Source of the DNA: Acinetobacter tibetensis
GTDB lineage: Bacteria > Pseudomonadota > Gammaproteobacteria > Pseudomonadales > Moraxellaceae
Length of the DNA stretch: 64,000 nt
Direction of reading: 5' to 3'
Assembly: GCF_023824315.1 (NCBI RefSeq)
Contig: NZ_CP098732.1
Span: 868,001 to 932,000 of the forward strand
The notes beneath the pieces are model-generated. The model searched no databases, was not told where the DNA came from, and worked only from the letters and a program-made list of their open reading frames with translations. This document shows positions 1-8,994 of this stretch, piece by piece. Position numbers and translations under genes: made by a program. Position 1 is the first letter of the stretch. Each line of letters starts with the position of its first letter.

Positions 1-1
1 G

Positions 2-1018
2 AATCATACTGAAGTGACAGCTCAGGCACAAAATGAAGGTAAGTTCTCAGAGCGTAAGCTGGCGGCATTACAAGCTTATTTTGAGTGGATGCCTATTCGT
101 CCTGTTTCAGAGGATGATCATTTGCATATCTATCGTCAGTTTAATTTTGGTTCATTGGTACAGCTCACCATGTTGGACACACGAATTATTGCACGTGATC
201 AGCAATTGGATTATGCCAATTATATGACGGCTCAGGGCTTAAATACGGTGCAGTTTCAGCAAGATTTGTTAGCACAAGACCGAACTTTGCTCGGCTATGA
301 ACAGCGTGAGTGGTTGTTGCAGAAAATGATGCAAAGCAATGCACAGTGGAACGTATTGGGACAACAAATTTTAATGTCAAAGATGTTTATTCCTGCCGAG
401 TTGCTTTTATCTTTGGCGGAAATTACCAGTGGCTCAGTCAGTGCTGAAACGCTCACAAGAATGAATGCGCAAATTGCTGAATTAGTGGGTATTAAATTGC
501 GTGCTCAAGCGGGTGATCCTACATTGACAGATTTGGAAAAGGCGCGGGTTAATACGCTGGCACCTTATAATCTGGATGCATGGGATGGCTATTTTTATGA
601 GCGAGAAGTGTTGTATGCAACCCTAAAGGCCTTGAATAAGAAAGTAGTGGTCTTGGCTGGGGATACGCATAATGCTTGGTATTCTGAATTGCTGAGCAAG
701 GATCAAGATGTGGTTGGTGTCGAATTGGCGACAAGTTCTGTGTCTTCGCCTGGTTTAGAAAAGTATTTGAATATTCCTTTGGCACAATTGCAGCAATTTG
801 AATATGCCTTTCAAACACTCATTAATGATTTAGCTTATTGTAATTTGAATCAGCGCGGCTATCTGTTGGTGAGTTTTACTGAGCAGAACATGCAAGCTGA
901 TTGGATCTTTGTTGATAGTATCAAGGAAAAAAGTTACGTGGTCGATGAAACCAGAGGATATCAATTGATATTCAATTCACAGCTACAAGTGTTGGAATCA
1001 TTACCACAATCAGCATAA
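2..1018 (+). CDS. PhoD-like alkaline phosphatase, 3' part
   Basis: The frame is open to the left edge, so the true start lies outside the window; the GTG at 14 is only an internal codon. About 338 residues of the C-terminal part are present. Family signs are MLDTR, a GQQILMS stretch, and the metal-site segment VVVLAGDTHNAW followed by GVELATSSVSSPG, all typical of PhoD-type metallophosphatases, which are usually exported phosphodiesterases/phosphomonoesterases. Signal peptide and N-terminal metal ligands cannot be seen here. A strong hairpin terminator follows directly. The family is well supported; the substrate is unknown. Confidence 0.85.
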   Translation, partial: NHTEVTAQAQNEGKFSERKLAALQAYFEWMPIRPVSEDDHLHIYRQFNFGSLVQLTMLDTRIIARDQQLDYANYMTAQGLNTVQFQQDLLAQDRTLLGYEQREWLLQKMMQSNAQWNVLGQQILMSKMFIPAELLLSLAEITSGSVSAETLTRMNAQIAELVGIKLRAQAGDPTLTDLEKARVNTLAPYNLDAWDGYFYEREVLYATLKALNKKVVVLAGDTHNAWYSELLSKDQDVVGVELATSSVSSPGLEKYLNIPLAQLQQFEYAFQTLINDLAYCNLNQRGYLLVSFTEQNMQADWIFVDSIKEKSYVVDETRGYQLIFNSQLQVLESLPQSA

Positions 1019-1030
1019 CTGCAATAAAAT

Positions 1031-1058
1031 AAAAAACTGGGAAAGTCCCAGTTTTTTA
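1031..1058. terminator. Bidirectional rho-independent terminator
   Basis: A hairpin of AAAACTGGGA and TCCCAGTTTT with a 3-nt loop has A and T tracts on both sides. It sits between two convergent genes and can serve both. Confidence 0.85.
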
Positions 1059-1790
1059 TTACATTAAGCTATCTAGATAATTTTCTAAATCTTGATGTTT
1101 ATGTGTTTGGCAAAGTTGCTGTTCCATATGCATAGATTTTAAATGCAAAGCATGAAAGTGCTGTAATTGTTTAGTTTTTTGCTGATATTTTTCAGTATCT
1201 TTTCCAATGAATTTTAGTTGAAATTTTAGTTTAAGCGTCTGTTTATAACTCCAGAAGTTAAAACGTCTTAATTCTTGCAGGTAATACAATCCAACATGGG
1301 TTGCGCTATTACGAAAAAGATTTTCTTTATAAAATTTCACAAAGCCAAAACCCATAGCAAAGAAAAACAGTACAATTTGCAAAAAAGTACTTTCAATAAA
1401 TGCGATATTAATTGCTTGTAGAATAATTAATGCTGCAATTTTAATCGGTGCATGTTGTTGCTGTTCATAACAGGAGCTTGAGCTGTGTTTCATTTGTTTG
1501 AGTACAATCGGAACATACAGCATAAATAACAACATAAAGCACAATACAGCAAAGCCATGCGCTTGAAAGGGGGTAAAGCGAGGAAAATATATTTCGAAAT
1601 AATGTCCTAAGCTGAAGGACAGGGAAACAAAAATCATAATGGCTAAAATCCAAGGAATAAATTCTTTGATTTCATCCATTAAACCTTTGGTTTTGAGCAT
1701 GCCGTAAAATACAAAGTTACGTTTAAATGCTGCGGGATACTGCATTTGTAACGGTTTTAAAAAAAGTGCTGCCTGCTTATCACTGACCAT
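1059..1790 (-). CDS. Hypothetical integral membrane protein
   Basis: A 243-residue protein of unrecognised family. Hydrophobic segments at roughly residues 45-65, 78-98 and a longer one around 117-150 suggest three or four membrane spans. The last 80 residues are polar and rich in Lys, Gln and His (for example HFHALHLKSMHMEQQ) and probably form a cytoplasmic tail. It converges on the phosphatase gene across a shared terminator. No function can be assigned. Confidence 0.65.
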   Translation of the reverse strand: MVSDKQAALFLKPLQMQYPAAFKRNFVFYGMLKTKGLMDEIKEFIPWILAIMIFVSLSFSLGHYFEIYFPRFTPFQAHGFAVLCFMLLFMLYVPIVLKQMKHSSSSCYEQQQHAPIKIAALIILQAINIAFIESTFLQIVLFFFAMGFGFVKFYKENLFRNSATHVGLYYLQELRRFNFWSYKQTLKLKFQLKFIGKDTEKYQQKTKQLQHFHALHLKSMHMEQQLCQTHKHQDLENYLDSLM

Positions 1791-2437
1791 AAAAATGAGT
1801 ACTTGAAAGTTACGGCATTATAAATCAGAAATACACTTTTTGTTTAAATGATCTTAAAATCGATTAGAAGAGTATAAAATTTGATTGTGAAATAGAATCG
1901 TGACATAACCTTGCCTGTAGATAGCATATTTAAAAAACTGAGATCAGTTGAAGGGTTTTATGAAAACTACCGCTATGCCATTACATAATTTATATAAATT
2001 TTAAGAGTTGCTTTTTGGTTTGTTATTCCGTGGCTATCAGATATGGGGAGATTGCTTCTAAGTCTTGAGCCATTATTTTTGCAGGAATTCCTTGGCAATC
2101 AGGATATGGTAAAAGGCTGTAGTTTTGAAGATCTAATACAATTCCCCAAACAGACTATCCTCAAAGAAATGGAGAATAGAAATGTGCACTTACCTTTTTT
2201 CAATTATTTGTCCAATGTAACTTTTACCTTTTGTGCGGTACTGGATTTTGTATGTAAATATTTTTCAACTTAATAATTTAAAAGAGGATTTCTTTCAGGA
2301 ATTGAAAACTTATATGTAGCAATCTTTGATCACTTAAGGAAATAATCAATTTAAAAAATCAGAGCTTTGTAGTTTATGTAATTTTAATTTGAAGGTTTTA
2401 CTGGAGGGTTTAAGCATAAGAGCTATATTTTAGACAT
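1791..2437. other. Intergenic region with no supported gene
   Basis: An AT-rich stretch of about 650 bases between the membrane-protein gene and the tRNA terminator. A 76-codon open frame exists at 2043-2273 but has no clear ribosome site and no recognisable product. It may be decayed coding DNA. Confidence 0.5.
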
Positions 2438-2459
2438 AAAAAAACCAGCTTTCGCTGGG
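2438..2459 (-). terminator. Terminator of the tRNA-Cys/tRNA-Leu transcript
   Basis: Read on the minus strand, CCAGC-GAAA-GCTGG is followed by seven T residues. It lies about 35 nt past the 3' end of tRNA-Leu. Confidence 0.85.
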
Positions 2460-2492
2460 TTCTTTATTGCACCATTTTAAGAAGTATTAAAA

Positions 2493-2578
2493 TGGTGCCC
2501 GGGGCCGGACTCGAACCGGCACGCTTTGAGGGCGGGGGATTTTAAATCCCCTGTGTCTACCTATTTCACCACCCGGGC
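2493..2578 (-). tRNA. tRNA-Leu (anticodon UAA)
   Basis: An 86-nt class II tRNA on the minus strand. The acceptor stem is GCCCGGG/CCCGGGC, the anticodon stem GGGGA/TCCCC encloses the loop TTTAAAA giving UAA, the T arm contains GGTTCGAGTCC, and CCA is encoded. A long variable arm is present, as expected for leucine tRNAs. It lies just downstream of tRNA-Cys in the same transcript. Confidence 0.96.
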
Positions 2579-2591
2579 GTTTTAACAAGAT

Positions 2592-2665
2592 TGGAGGCGG
2601 AGGTCGGAATCGAACCGGCGTACACGGAGTTGCAGTCCGCTGCATGACCACTCTGCCACCCCGCC
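2592..2665 (-). tRNA. tRNA-Cys (anticodon GCA)
   Basis: A 74-nt tRNA on the minus strand. The acceptor is GGCGGGG/CTCCGCC-like with discriminator U, the anticodon loop CTGCAAC gives GCA, the T loop is GGTTCGATTCC, and CCA is encoded. It is 13 nt upstream of tRNA-Leu, so the two are probably processed from one precursor. Confidence 0.96.
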
Positions 2666-2682
2666 ATGTCTTGTTGATGCAC

Positions 2683-2710
2683 ATATTAGCAACCTTTAAA
2701 AAAATTACAA
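2683..2710 (-). promoter_or_regulatory. Sigma-70-type promoter for the tRNA pair
   Basis: On the minus strand TTGTAA (2705-2710) and TAATAT (2683-2688) are separated by 16 nt. The -10 box ends about 17 nt before tRNA-Cys. Position and match support a promoter; not otherwise tested. Confidence 0.5.
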
Positions 2711-2817
2711 TACTTTAAATAGCGCATATGCACATAAAATCAGCATGTAGAATAAAATTGCCTAAATAATCATGTATTATTTGCAAAATTGATTCATATC
2801 TACCTTGGAGATGTGCT

Positions 2818-3666
2818 GTGGTATTAGTTTTAGATGGTCGTGCATTGGCGAAACAAATTGAAACTGACTTGTTAACCCGTGTTGAAGCGTTGAAAGCAAA
2901 ATCAGGTCGTACCCCAATTTTGGCAACGATTTTGGTCGGTGACGATGGTGCATCAGCGACTTATGTGCGTATGAAGGGAAATGCCTGCCGTCGTGTAGGT
3001 ATGGATTCATTAAAAGTTGAACTTCCAAAGGAAACTACGACTGAACAATTATTGGCTGAAATTGAAAAATTAAATGCGAATCCTGATGTTCATGGGATTT
3101 TGTTACAGCATCCAGTGCCTGAGCAAATTGATGAGCGTGCATGTTTTGATGCAATCTCTCTTGCCAAAGATGTGGATGGCGTGACTTGCCTTGGCTTTGG
3201 TCGTATGGCAATGGGTGAAGCGGCGTATGGTTCTGCAACACCAGCGGGAATTATGACCATCCTAAAAGAAAACAACATTGAAATTGCAGGTAAGCATGCC
3301 GTAGTGGTTGGTCGTTCTGCAATTTTAGGTAAACCAATGGCTGCAATGTTATTGGAAGCAAATGCAACAGTAACGATTTGCCATTCACGTACCCAAAACC
3401 TTGCTGAGTTTGTTAAACAAGCCGATATTATTGTGGGTGCGGTAGGTAAAGCTGAGCTGATTCAAAAAGACTGGATTAAGCAAGGTGCTGTTGTGGTTGA
3501 TGCGGGCTTCCATCCGCGTGATGGCGGTGGTGTAGGTGATATTCAATTGGTAGGGATTGAAGAGATTGCATCTGCTTATACGCCTGTTCCAGGTGGTGTA
3601 GGTCCAATGACCATTACCACTTTAATTCGTCAAACAGTTGAAGCGGCAGAGAAAGCATTAGGCTAA
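2818..3666 (+). CDS. folD: Bifunctional methylenetetrahydrofolate dehydrogenase/cyclohydrolase FolD
   Basis: A 282-residue cytosolic enzyme that interconverts 5,10-methylene-, methenyl- and 10-formyl-tetrahydrofolate with NADP. Family signatures are the early [13 protein letters not shown] segment with the catalytic lysine, the [10 protein letters not shown] motif, the [16 protein letters not shown] stretch, the [13 protein letters not shown] nucleotide-binding loop and the C-terminal [11 protein letters not shown]. Length is normal for FolD. The start is GTG at 2818, with GGAG 7 nt upstream (2807-2810). It stands alone and ends at a strong terminator. Confidence 0.97.
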   Translation: MVLVLDGRALAKQIETDLLTRVEALKAKSGRTPILATILVGDDGASATYVRMKGNACRRVGMDSLKVELPKETTTEQLLAEIEKLNANPDVHGILLQHPVPEQIDERACFDAISLAKDVDGVTCLGFGRMAMGEAAYGSATPAGIMTILKENNIEIAGKHAVVVGRSAILGKPMAAMLLEANATVTICHSRTQNLAEFVKQADIIVGAVGKAELIQKDWIKQGAVVVDAGFHPRDGGGVGDIQLVGIEEIASAYTPVPGGVGPMTITTLIRQTVEAAEKALG

Positions 3667-3685
3667 TACTTTAAGTATGCTTCTA

Positions 3686-3721
3686 AAAAGCTGTATAGCA
3701 TAAAACTATACAGCTTTTTTT
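3686..3721 (+). terminator. Terminator after folD
   Basis: A perfect stem AAGCTGTATAG/CTATACAGCTT is followed by a run of T residues, about 20 nt past the folD stop. Confidence 0.9.
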
Positions 3722-3966
3722 ATGAGGTAGATTTCATTAAGGAGAATTTTAGGCTTAGTCGAAAAATCTTCTGTTCAAGCCACTTTGATTGATTGCATAG
3801 GTTTACTAAGCGGATTATTACTTTTCAGTCATGCGCAGCTAGATTATGATCGCCTGATCTGTGGATTCTAACGACAGCGATGGCAGTATTTAAATTGCTG
3901 TTTCTATACGATTCGCTGTTTCTGAACGATGCATATTTTGCATAGCATTAAAGGTTTATAAATTTA

Positions 3967-4635
3967 ATGAGCTGTACTTTTCAAATGGCGAAAGCACCAC
4001 AACATTTATTGGATGCATTGCATGAGGTCATTCCTCAGGCGGAGCTATTGGCGCAACAGTTGCCAGAAACTCCTATTGCTTTGTGGCTCATTCCACCAGT
4101 ATTTCCATCAGATCGTTTAGATGATGAGGTGATTCGCCGCATTTGGAATGAAACCCCATACTGGATTTTTTGCTGGGCTTCAGGGCTGGCAATGGCACAA
4201 TGGTTATTGGCAGAGCCACATCATGTGAAAGATAAAATAGTCCTCGATTTTGGTGCAGGTTCAGGTGTGGTCGCGATTGCTGCCAAAATGGCAGGCGCGA
4301 AACGCGTGATATGCTGTGATATCGATTCCATTAGCTTGGCTGCCTGTAAAGAAAATGCAGCGCTAAATCAGGTCGAATTGGAATATTTAGATGATTTATA
4401 TCAAGCTGAACAAGTCGATGTACTGTTGGCGGCAGATGTGTTGTATGACCAATGTAACCGTTTTTTCCTCGATGAGTTTTTAAAATTCGCACCTGAAGTT
4501 TGGGTGGCAGACAGTCGAGTGAAAAATTTTAGTCATCCAAAATACCAAAAATTAGATGAGCGCAGTGCCACAACTTGGCCTGATTTGGATGAAGCAAAAG
4601 AGTTTCGTAATGTAAGCTTTTATAAGACGCTATAA
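3967..4635 (+). CDS. Class I SAM-dependent methyltransferase, ETFB-lysine methyltransferase-like
   Basis: A 222-residue protein with a clear Rossmann methyltransferase core. The SAM-binding motif is LDFGAGSGVVAIAA near residue 91, followed by the acidic CCDID strand and LAADVLYD further on. The preceding YWIFCWASGLAMAQWLL segment resembles the METTL20/COG3897 group, which methylates protein lysines such as those of electron-transfer flavoprotein beta. A second ATG at 3991 could also serve. The methyltransferase fold is certain; the substrate is inferred from family resemblance only. Confidence 0.8.
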   Translation: MSCTFQMAKAPQHLLDALHEVIPQAELLAQQLPETPIALWLIPPVFPSDRLDDEVIRRIWNETPYWIFCWASGLAMAQWLLAEPHHVKDKIVLDFGAGSGVVAIAAKMAGAKRVICCDIDSISLAACKENAALNQVELEYLDDLYQAEQVDVLLAADVLYDQCNRFFLDEFLKFAPEVWVADSRVKNFSHPKYQKLDERSATTWPDLDEAKEFRNVSFYKTL

Positions 4636-4662
4636 CGCATAGCATCTTATAAGACTTTGATT

Positions 4663-5094
4663 TTATGAGCAGCTATAACGCACAATACGCAAAGTACTTG
4701 GACGCGCTTCTAAAGCCTGACGTGTTGCATAGTCTTCACTATTATGCAGATCTGGCGTGTTGCTTAGACCAATCGAGGTACGTGAGTTGCCAATTTGGCG
4801 ACCATAACGATCAGATGCCATCGCAGCAGGGTTGGCAACTTCATTCACGCTGAGAATTTGTAATTTAAAGGTTTTATTTGTACCTAAAACTTTCTGGCAA
4901 GCACGTTGTAGTTTTTTGGCATCTAAATCCTGATTTTGACGACCAGCTAAGGTATAAGCGAGGGTTACTGAGTCCGCTGTTTGGCTTTCTACACGGTAAC
5001 CAACTTGACCATTATACTGTTGGGGAGTGCTTTGGCAGGCTGCAAGACCTAAAGCGATAAAACCGAGCCCTAAAAATTGAAACGTTTTTTTCAT
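4663..5094 (-). CDS. Putative lipoprotein
   Basis: A 143-residue protein with a textbook lipoprotein signal: MKKT, a hydrophobic stretch and the lipobox GLAAC with Cys20. The mature part is small and polar and has no domain I recognise; it ends in RIVRYSCS. It converges on the methyltransferase gene, the two stops lying about 28 nt apart. Envelope location is well supported; function unknown. Confidence 0.75.
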   Translation of the reverse strand: MKKTFQFLGLGFIALGLAACQSTPQQYNGQVGYRVESQTADSVTLAYTLAGRQNQDLDAKKLQRACQKVLGTNKTFKLQILSVNEVANPAAMASDRYGRQIGNSRTSIGLSNTPDLHNSEDYATRQALEARPSTLRIVRYSCS

Positions 5095-5223
5095 GGTGGA
5101 AGTTCCGTGTTTTATTCTTGGGCACAGTATGCCATAAGCCTGTGAAAATAACGATGTGGTTCAAAGTAAAACGACCTACCTGTAACAAAATAAAGGTAGA
5201 TCGTCAGTGTTTATTTTCAGTGT

Positions 5224-6573
5224 TTAATGGTCTGTGATCAGACTATGTTTTTTAGTGTCTTTCATAAAGACGTAGGTGATGAGTGAGAGACCAATCATGA
5301 AGGTAATATAGTAGAAAAAGTAACTTTCATGTCCTGCATTTTTAAAACTTAAAGCGATCAATTCTGCGGTACCACCGAAGATGGTATTGGCAATCGCATA
5401 AGGTAGTGCGACACCTAAAGCGCGGATATGGGGTGGAAATAATTCTGCTTTTACGACCGCGTTAATTGCGGTATAGCCAGTAACAATAACCATCCCGCTC
5501 ATACACAGCCAGAATGCAGTGGTTGCATCAGTGGTCGTTCCTAGACGATTGAAAATTGGTACTGTAAAGAGTACCCCACAAATACCGAAAGCGATCATAA
5601 TTGGTTTACGCCCAATTTTATCGGACAAGGCGCCTACCGCAGGTTGAATCAGCATAAAAATAAAGATGGCTGCTGTGGTAATTTCAGTGGCAGTGCTTTT
5701 GTCAAAACCAGAAGTATTGACCAAGTATTTTTGTAGATAGGTGGTAAAGGTATTGAATGCGAGTGTGCCGCCCGCAGTCAGCATAATGACAGTAAAAGCC
5801 GCTTTAGGATGTTTGGTAAATAACTCGATTGCCCCTGATTTTGGTCCGCCTTGTTTGGCTTGTTCTTGCGCTTCTTTTGAAGATTGGGTTTCAACCAGTC
5901 CACGACGAATCCAAAACACAACAATGGCTAACATGGCACCAATCAGGAAGGGAATACGCCATCCCCAAGCATGTAGTGCGTCTTCAGAAAGCGTATGTTG
6001 CAGAATAATCAGTACGCACAGAGCGATAAGCTGCCCTGAGATTAAAGTCACATACTGAAAACTAGAGAAAAATCCGCGATGGTTTTTTCCTGCCATTTCG
6101 GTAAGATAAGTCGCACTCGAACCGTATTCTCCACCGACACTGAGCCCTTGTAATAGACGCGCAAACAATAAAATTGCAGGTGCTAACATTCCCGCAGCAT
6201 CATAAGTAGGTGCGCAGGCAATCATCAGTGAGCCAACACACATCAAAGATACGGATAGGGTTAAACCTGCTTTACGCCCCTTGCGATCCGCATAAATGCC
6301 CATAATCCAAGCGCCAATAGGGCGCATTAAAAAGCCTAAGGCAAATACGGCTGCGGCCTGTAATAGCTTGACGGTTTCATTGCCTTCTGGAAAGAAAACA
6401 GGCGCAAAATAAAGTGTGAAGGCTGCATAAACGTACCAATCGTACCACTCTACAAGGTTACCAGCGGAACCCCCTAAAATAGATTTAAAACGTGTTTTTC
6501 GATCAAATGGTGTGTGTACAATTTGTGGAGATGAGTTTGACACAAGAAATTCCAAAGCTGTGGCAAAACACAT
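5224..6573 (-). CDS. kgtP: MFS metabolite:H+ symporter, alpha-ketoglutarate permease type
   Basis: A 12-span transporter of the metabolite-proton symporter family. The opening GGSAGNLVEWYDWYVYAAF, GFLMRPIGAWIMG with YADRKGRK (the loop 2-3 motif), GLSVGGEYGSSATYLTEMA and FQYVTLISGQL closely match E. coli KgtP throughout. Alpha-ketoglutarate is the likely substrate; another dicarboxylate is possible. The start is uncertain: ATG at 6573, or GTG at 6543, which begins VSNSSPQIV and is about ten residues shorter. It stands alone, divergent from glpD. Confidence 0.85.
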   Translation of the reverse strand: MCFATALEFLVSNSSPQIVHTPFDRKTRFKSILGGSAGNLVEWYDWYVYAAFTLYFAPVFFPEGNETVKLLQAAAVFALGFLMRPIGAWIMGIYADRKGRKAGLTLSVSLMCVGSLMIACAPTYDAAGMLAPAILLFARLLQGLSVGGEYGSSATYLTEMAGKNHRGFFSSFQYVTLISGQLIALCVLIILQHTLSEDALHAWGWRIPFLIGAMLAIVVFWIRRGLVETQSSKEAQEQAKQGGPKSGAIELFTKHPKAAFTVIMLTAGGTLAFNTFTTYLQKYLVNTSGFDKSTATEITTAAIFIFMLIQPAVGALSDKIGRKPIMIAFGICGVLFTVPIFNRLGTTTDATTAFWLCMSGMVIVTGYTAINAVVKAELFPPHIRALGVALPYAIANTIFGGTAELIALSFKNAGHESYFFYYITFMIGLSLITYVFMKDTKKHSLITDH

Positions 6574-6923
6574 TCTTTTAAATTCTTCAGAAAGGGAGAG
6601 AAAAATCTAAAAACATGTATTTTGAAAAAGAGGGTATATGTTACTTTTCACATAATCTTTTATACGCCGATGCGAATGAATCTGCATTAGACATTCGTCG
6701 CACTTAAGTCCATGTTTGCTGATGGATCGTATAAATGCTGGACAGGTGTTGAGTCTGGAAGATGGCTAAGCTTGAAAAAACTTTTGAGATAAAATAATTC
6801 AATTTAACCGTCTTGGTTGGACAATTAATCTATAGTGATTTGGGTTTTCTGTTAGGATTGAATAGAGAATTATTAAACAAAATAAAAGTTGCTTGAAGCA
6901 CGCAAAATAAGAGGAGCCTCAAT
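6574..6923. promoter_or_regulatory. Divergent intergenic region kgtP/glpD with inverted repeat
   Basis: This 350-base spacer carries the divergent promoters of the permease gene and glpD. An imperfect inverted repeat, GCGAATG ... CATTCGTCGC at about 6671-6705, lies in its first half and could be an operator. GAGGAG, 7 nt before the glpD ATG, is a strong ribosome site. Confidence 0.35.
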
Positions 6924-8435
6924 ATGGATCAACATCATATCTATGACATGGTCGTCATTGGTGGCGGAATCAACGGTGTAGGTATTGCTGCCGATGCCGC
7001 AGGGCGTGGGTTATCTGTTTTGTTGTGTGAAAAGGATGATTTGGCCAGCCATACTTCATCGGCCAGCAGTAAATTGATTCACGGTGGTTTACGTTATTTA
7101 GAGCATAAAGAGTTTCGTCTGGTACGAGAAGCTTTGGCTGAGCGTGAAGTCCTCATGGCGAAAGCGCCACATCTGATTCGTGCCATGCGCTTTATTATGC
7201 CGCATCGCCCACATTTACGGCCTGCATGGCTGATTCGCACGGGCTTATTTTTCTATGATCATTTAGGTAAGCGGGAAAAGTTAGCAGGTTCAAATTTGGT
7301 TGATTTTGATCCCAAAACCAGTCTATTTAAACCTGAAATCGTCAAAGGTTTTGAGTATTCGGATTGTGCTGTGGATGATGCGCGTCTTGTCGTTGCGAAT
7401 GCGATTCAAGCCCATGAAAATGGCGCGAGTATACAAACACGCACGCGCTGTATCACTGCACAGGCAGAGCAAAATGTGTGGACGGTACAATTACAAAATA
7501 CACAAGGGACTTTCGCTGTTCGTGCCAAAGTACTGGTGAATGCCGCAGGGCCATGGGTCACTGAATTTATACAGCAAGATTTAAAAATGCAGGCGGCTTA
7601 TAGCATTCGATTGATTCAAGGTAGCCATATTATTGTGCCTAAAATTTATGCAGGAGATAAGGCTTTTATTCTGCAAAATGATGATCAGCGGATTGTTTTT
7701 GCTATTCCGTATTTAGATGAATACACCTTGATTGGGACTACGGATCAGCGCTATTTGGGCAATCCGGATCAAGTAGACATTACAGAAAGTGAAATTGATT
7801 ATTTGTTGCAGATCATGAATGCACATTTCCAGCAACAATTAACGCGCCAAGACATTATTTCGACTTATTCGGGTGTCCGTCCATTGTGCGATGATGAGTC
7901 TGATAATCCATCTGCTATGACGCGTGATTATACCTTGGTATTGACTCAACAGCAGCATGCGCCATTGCTTTCAGTGTATGGGGGTAAACTTACAACTTAT
8001 CGTAAACTGGCTGAATCTGCCATGCATCAGCTCAAACCATTTTTTAGCAAATTAAAACCTGACTGGACGGCCAAAGCCTTGTTACCAGGTGCAGAAAACT
8101 TTTTTAATGCTGAGCATCTGGTCAAAGAGCTAGAGCAATATTTACCAGATGTGCCGAAGTCTTTGGTCGAGCGTTGGGTACATAGCTACGGTTCTCGAGT
8201 ATGGCGGATGCTTGGAAGTTGTGAGCATGTTTCTGCGTTAGGACAGTGTTTTGGTCATGATTTATATCAGCAGGAGGTGGATTATTTGGTTGCGAATGAA
8301 TGGGCGGTGAGTAGTGAAGATATTTTAAAGCGCCGTAGCAAACTGTATTTAAAATTTGACCAAGACCAGATTGCTCGATTGGACGAGTATTTACTTGCTT
8401 TACATAAACGTCGTGCACAAGAAATAGCTGCGTAG
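6924..8435 (+). CDS. glpD: Aerobic glycerol-3-phosphate dehydrogenase
   Basis: A 503-residue FAD enzyme that oxidises glycerol-3-phosphate to dihydroxyacetone phosphate and passes electrons to quinone at the inner membrane. The N-terminal dinucleotide fold is VVIGGGINGVGIAADAAGRG, followed by SSASSKLIHGGLRYLE, which is diagnostic of GlpD. Later come VNAAGPWV, YTLIGTTDQ and the GGKLTTYR motif. Length matches E. coli GlpD (501). GAGGAG precedes the ATG at good spacing. No glpF or glpK is adjacent, so it is regulated as a single gene. Confidence 0.97.
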   Translation: MDQHHIYDMVVIGGGINGVGIAADAAGRGLSVLLCEKDDLASHTSSASSKLIHGGLRYLEHKEFRLVREALAEREVLMAKAPHLIRAMRFIMPHRPHLRPAWLIRTGLFFYDHLGKREKLAGSNLVDFDPKTSLFKPEIVKGFEYSDCAVDDARLVVANAIQAHENGASIQTRTRCITAQAEQNVWTVQLQNTQGTFAVRAKVLVNAAGPWVTEFIQQDLKMQAAYSIRLIQGSHIIVPKIYAGDKAFILQNDDQRIVFAIPYLDEYTLIGTTDQRYLGNPDQVDITESEIDYLLQIMNAHFQQQLTRQDIISTYSGVRPLCDDESDNPSAMTRDYTLVLTQQQHAPLLSVYGGKLTTYRKLAESAMHQLKPFFSKLKPDWTAKALLPGAENFFNAEHLVKELEQYLPDVPKSLVERWVHSYGSRVWRMLGSCEHVSALGQCFGHDLYQQEVDYLVANEWAVSSEDILKRRSKLYLKFDQDQIARLDEYLLALHKRRAQEIAA

Positions 8436-8470
8436 TCATAATTTTGAGTAAGTACGAATTATTTTTTAAT

Positions 8471-8491
8471 TCTAATCGGCGTTAGATTTTT
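8471..8491 (+). terminator. Weak terminator after glpD
   Basis: TCTAA-TCGGCG-TTAGA followed by five T residues, about 35 nt after the glpD stop. The stem is short, so efficiency is doubtful. Confidence 0.45.
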
Positions 8492-8494
8492 GAT

Positions 8495-8521
8495 TAAAAA
8501 AAAGCCGCGTATGCGGCTTTC
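8495..8521 (-). terminator. Terminator for the small exported-protein gene
   Basis: Read on the minus strand, AAAGCCGCATACGCGGCTTT is followed by a T tract. It starts a few bases past the stop of the minus-strand gene. Confidence 0.85.
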
Positions 8522-8527
8522 TAGTCT

Positions 8528-8893
8528 TTAGATTTCGATACCGCCAAGTTGTTTGCAGTTTACAGGCGTATTCCATTTAACGGCTGTACCCCAAACCACT
8601 GGGCGTACAATACGCCAAGGCCAAAAACCAAATCTTTGGCTTGCATTGTAGTTAATAACCACATTACCACCGACTTGATGCGCACGCTCGGCGAAGCGAG
8701 GGTAGAGCTCTTCTACGCTACCATAAGTCCCTTTCGCAACTTTAATCCGCTTCTTAATCTGAAATTGATTCGAGTCGGGTGTACCTTTAATCGCACAAAC
8801 ATGCAGAGCAGGTTGTTCTGTTGTTTCGGTGTTGGCTAGAGCAAGATTGGATAAAGCAAATGAGCAAGTCAAAAGTGCGAGTGTTTTTAGCAT
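8528..8893 (-). CDS. Small exported protein of unknown function
   Basis: A 121-residue protein with a cleavable Sec signal, MLKTLALLTCSFALSNLALA then NTE. The mature part contains two cysteines (VCAIKG and PVNCKQLGG) that could form a disulfide. The stretch GNVVINYNASQRFGFWPW recalls small RcsF-like or YbjQ-like folds, but the likeness is too weak for a name. Lone gene with its own terminator, between glpD and pckG. Confidence 0.65.
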   Translation of the reverse strand: MLKTLALLTCSFALSNLALANTETTEQPALHVCAIKGTPDSNQFQIKKRIKVAKGTYGSVEELYPRFAERAHQVGGNVVINYNASQRFGFWPWRIVRPVVWGTAVKWNTPVNCKQLGGIEI

Positions 8894-8946
8894 GAATTTC
8901 CCCTTAGATACTTCTTTTTGATTATAAAGTTTATGAAAAATAGGTT

Positions 8947-8973
8947 GAAAAAAGACCGCTAGTGCGGTCTTTA
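8947..8973 (-). terminator. Terminator after pckG
   Basis: Minus-strand hairpin AAAGACCGCACTAGCGGTCTTTTTTC with a T tract, about 20 nt past the pckG stop. Confidence 0.88.
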
Positions 8974-8994
8974 ATCTTAAATTTTTTTAAGCAT

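Noticed and set aside
2043..2273. Open frame of 76 codons in the spacer upstream of the tRNAs
   Set aside because: No ribosome site, no recognised product and AT-rich surroundings; it could be decayed DNA but cannot be supported as a gene.
2487..2684. Open frame of 65 codons on the minus strand
   Set aside because: It runs through both tRNA genes.
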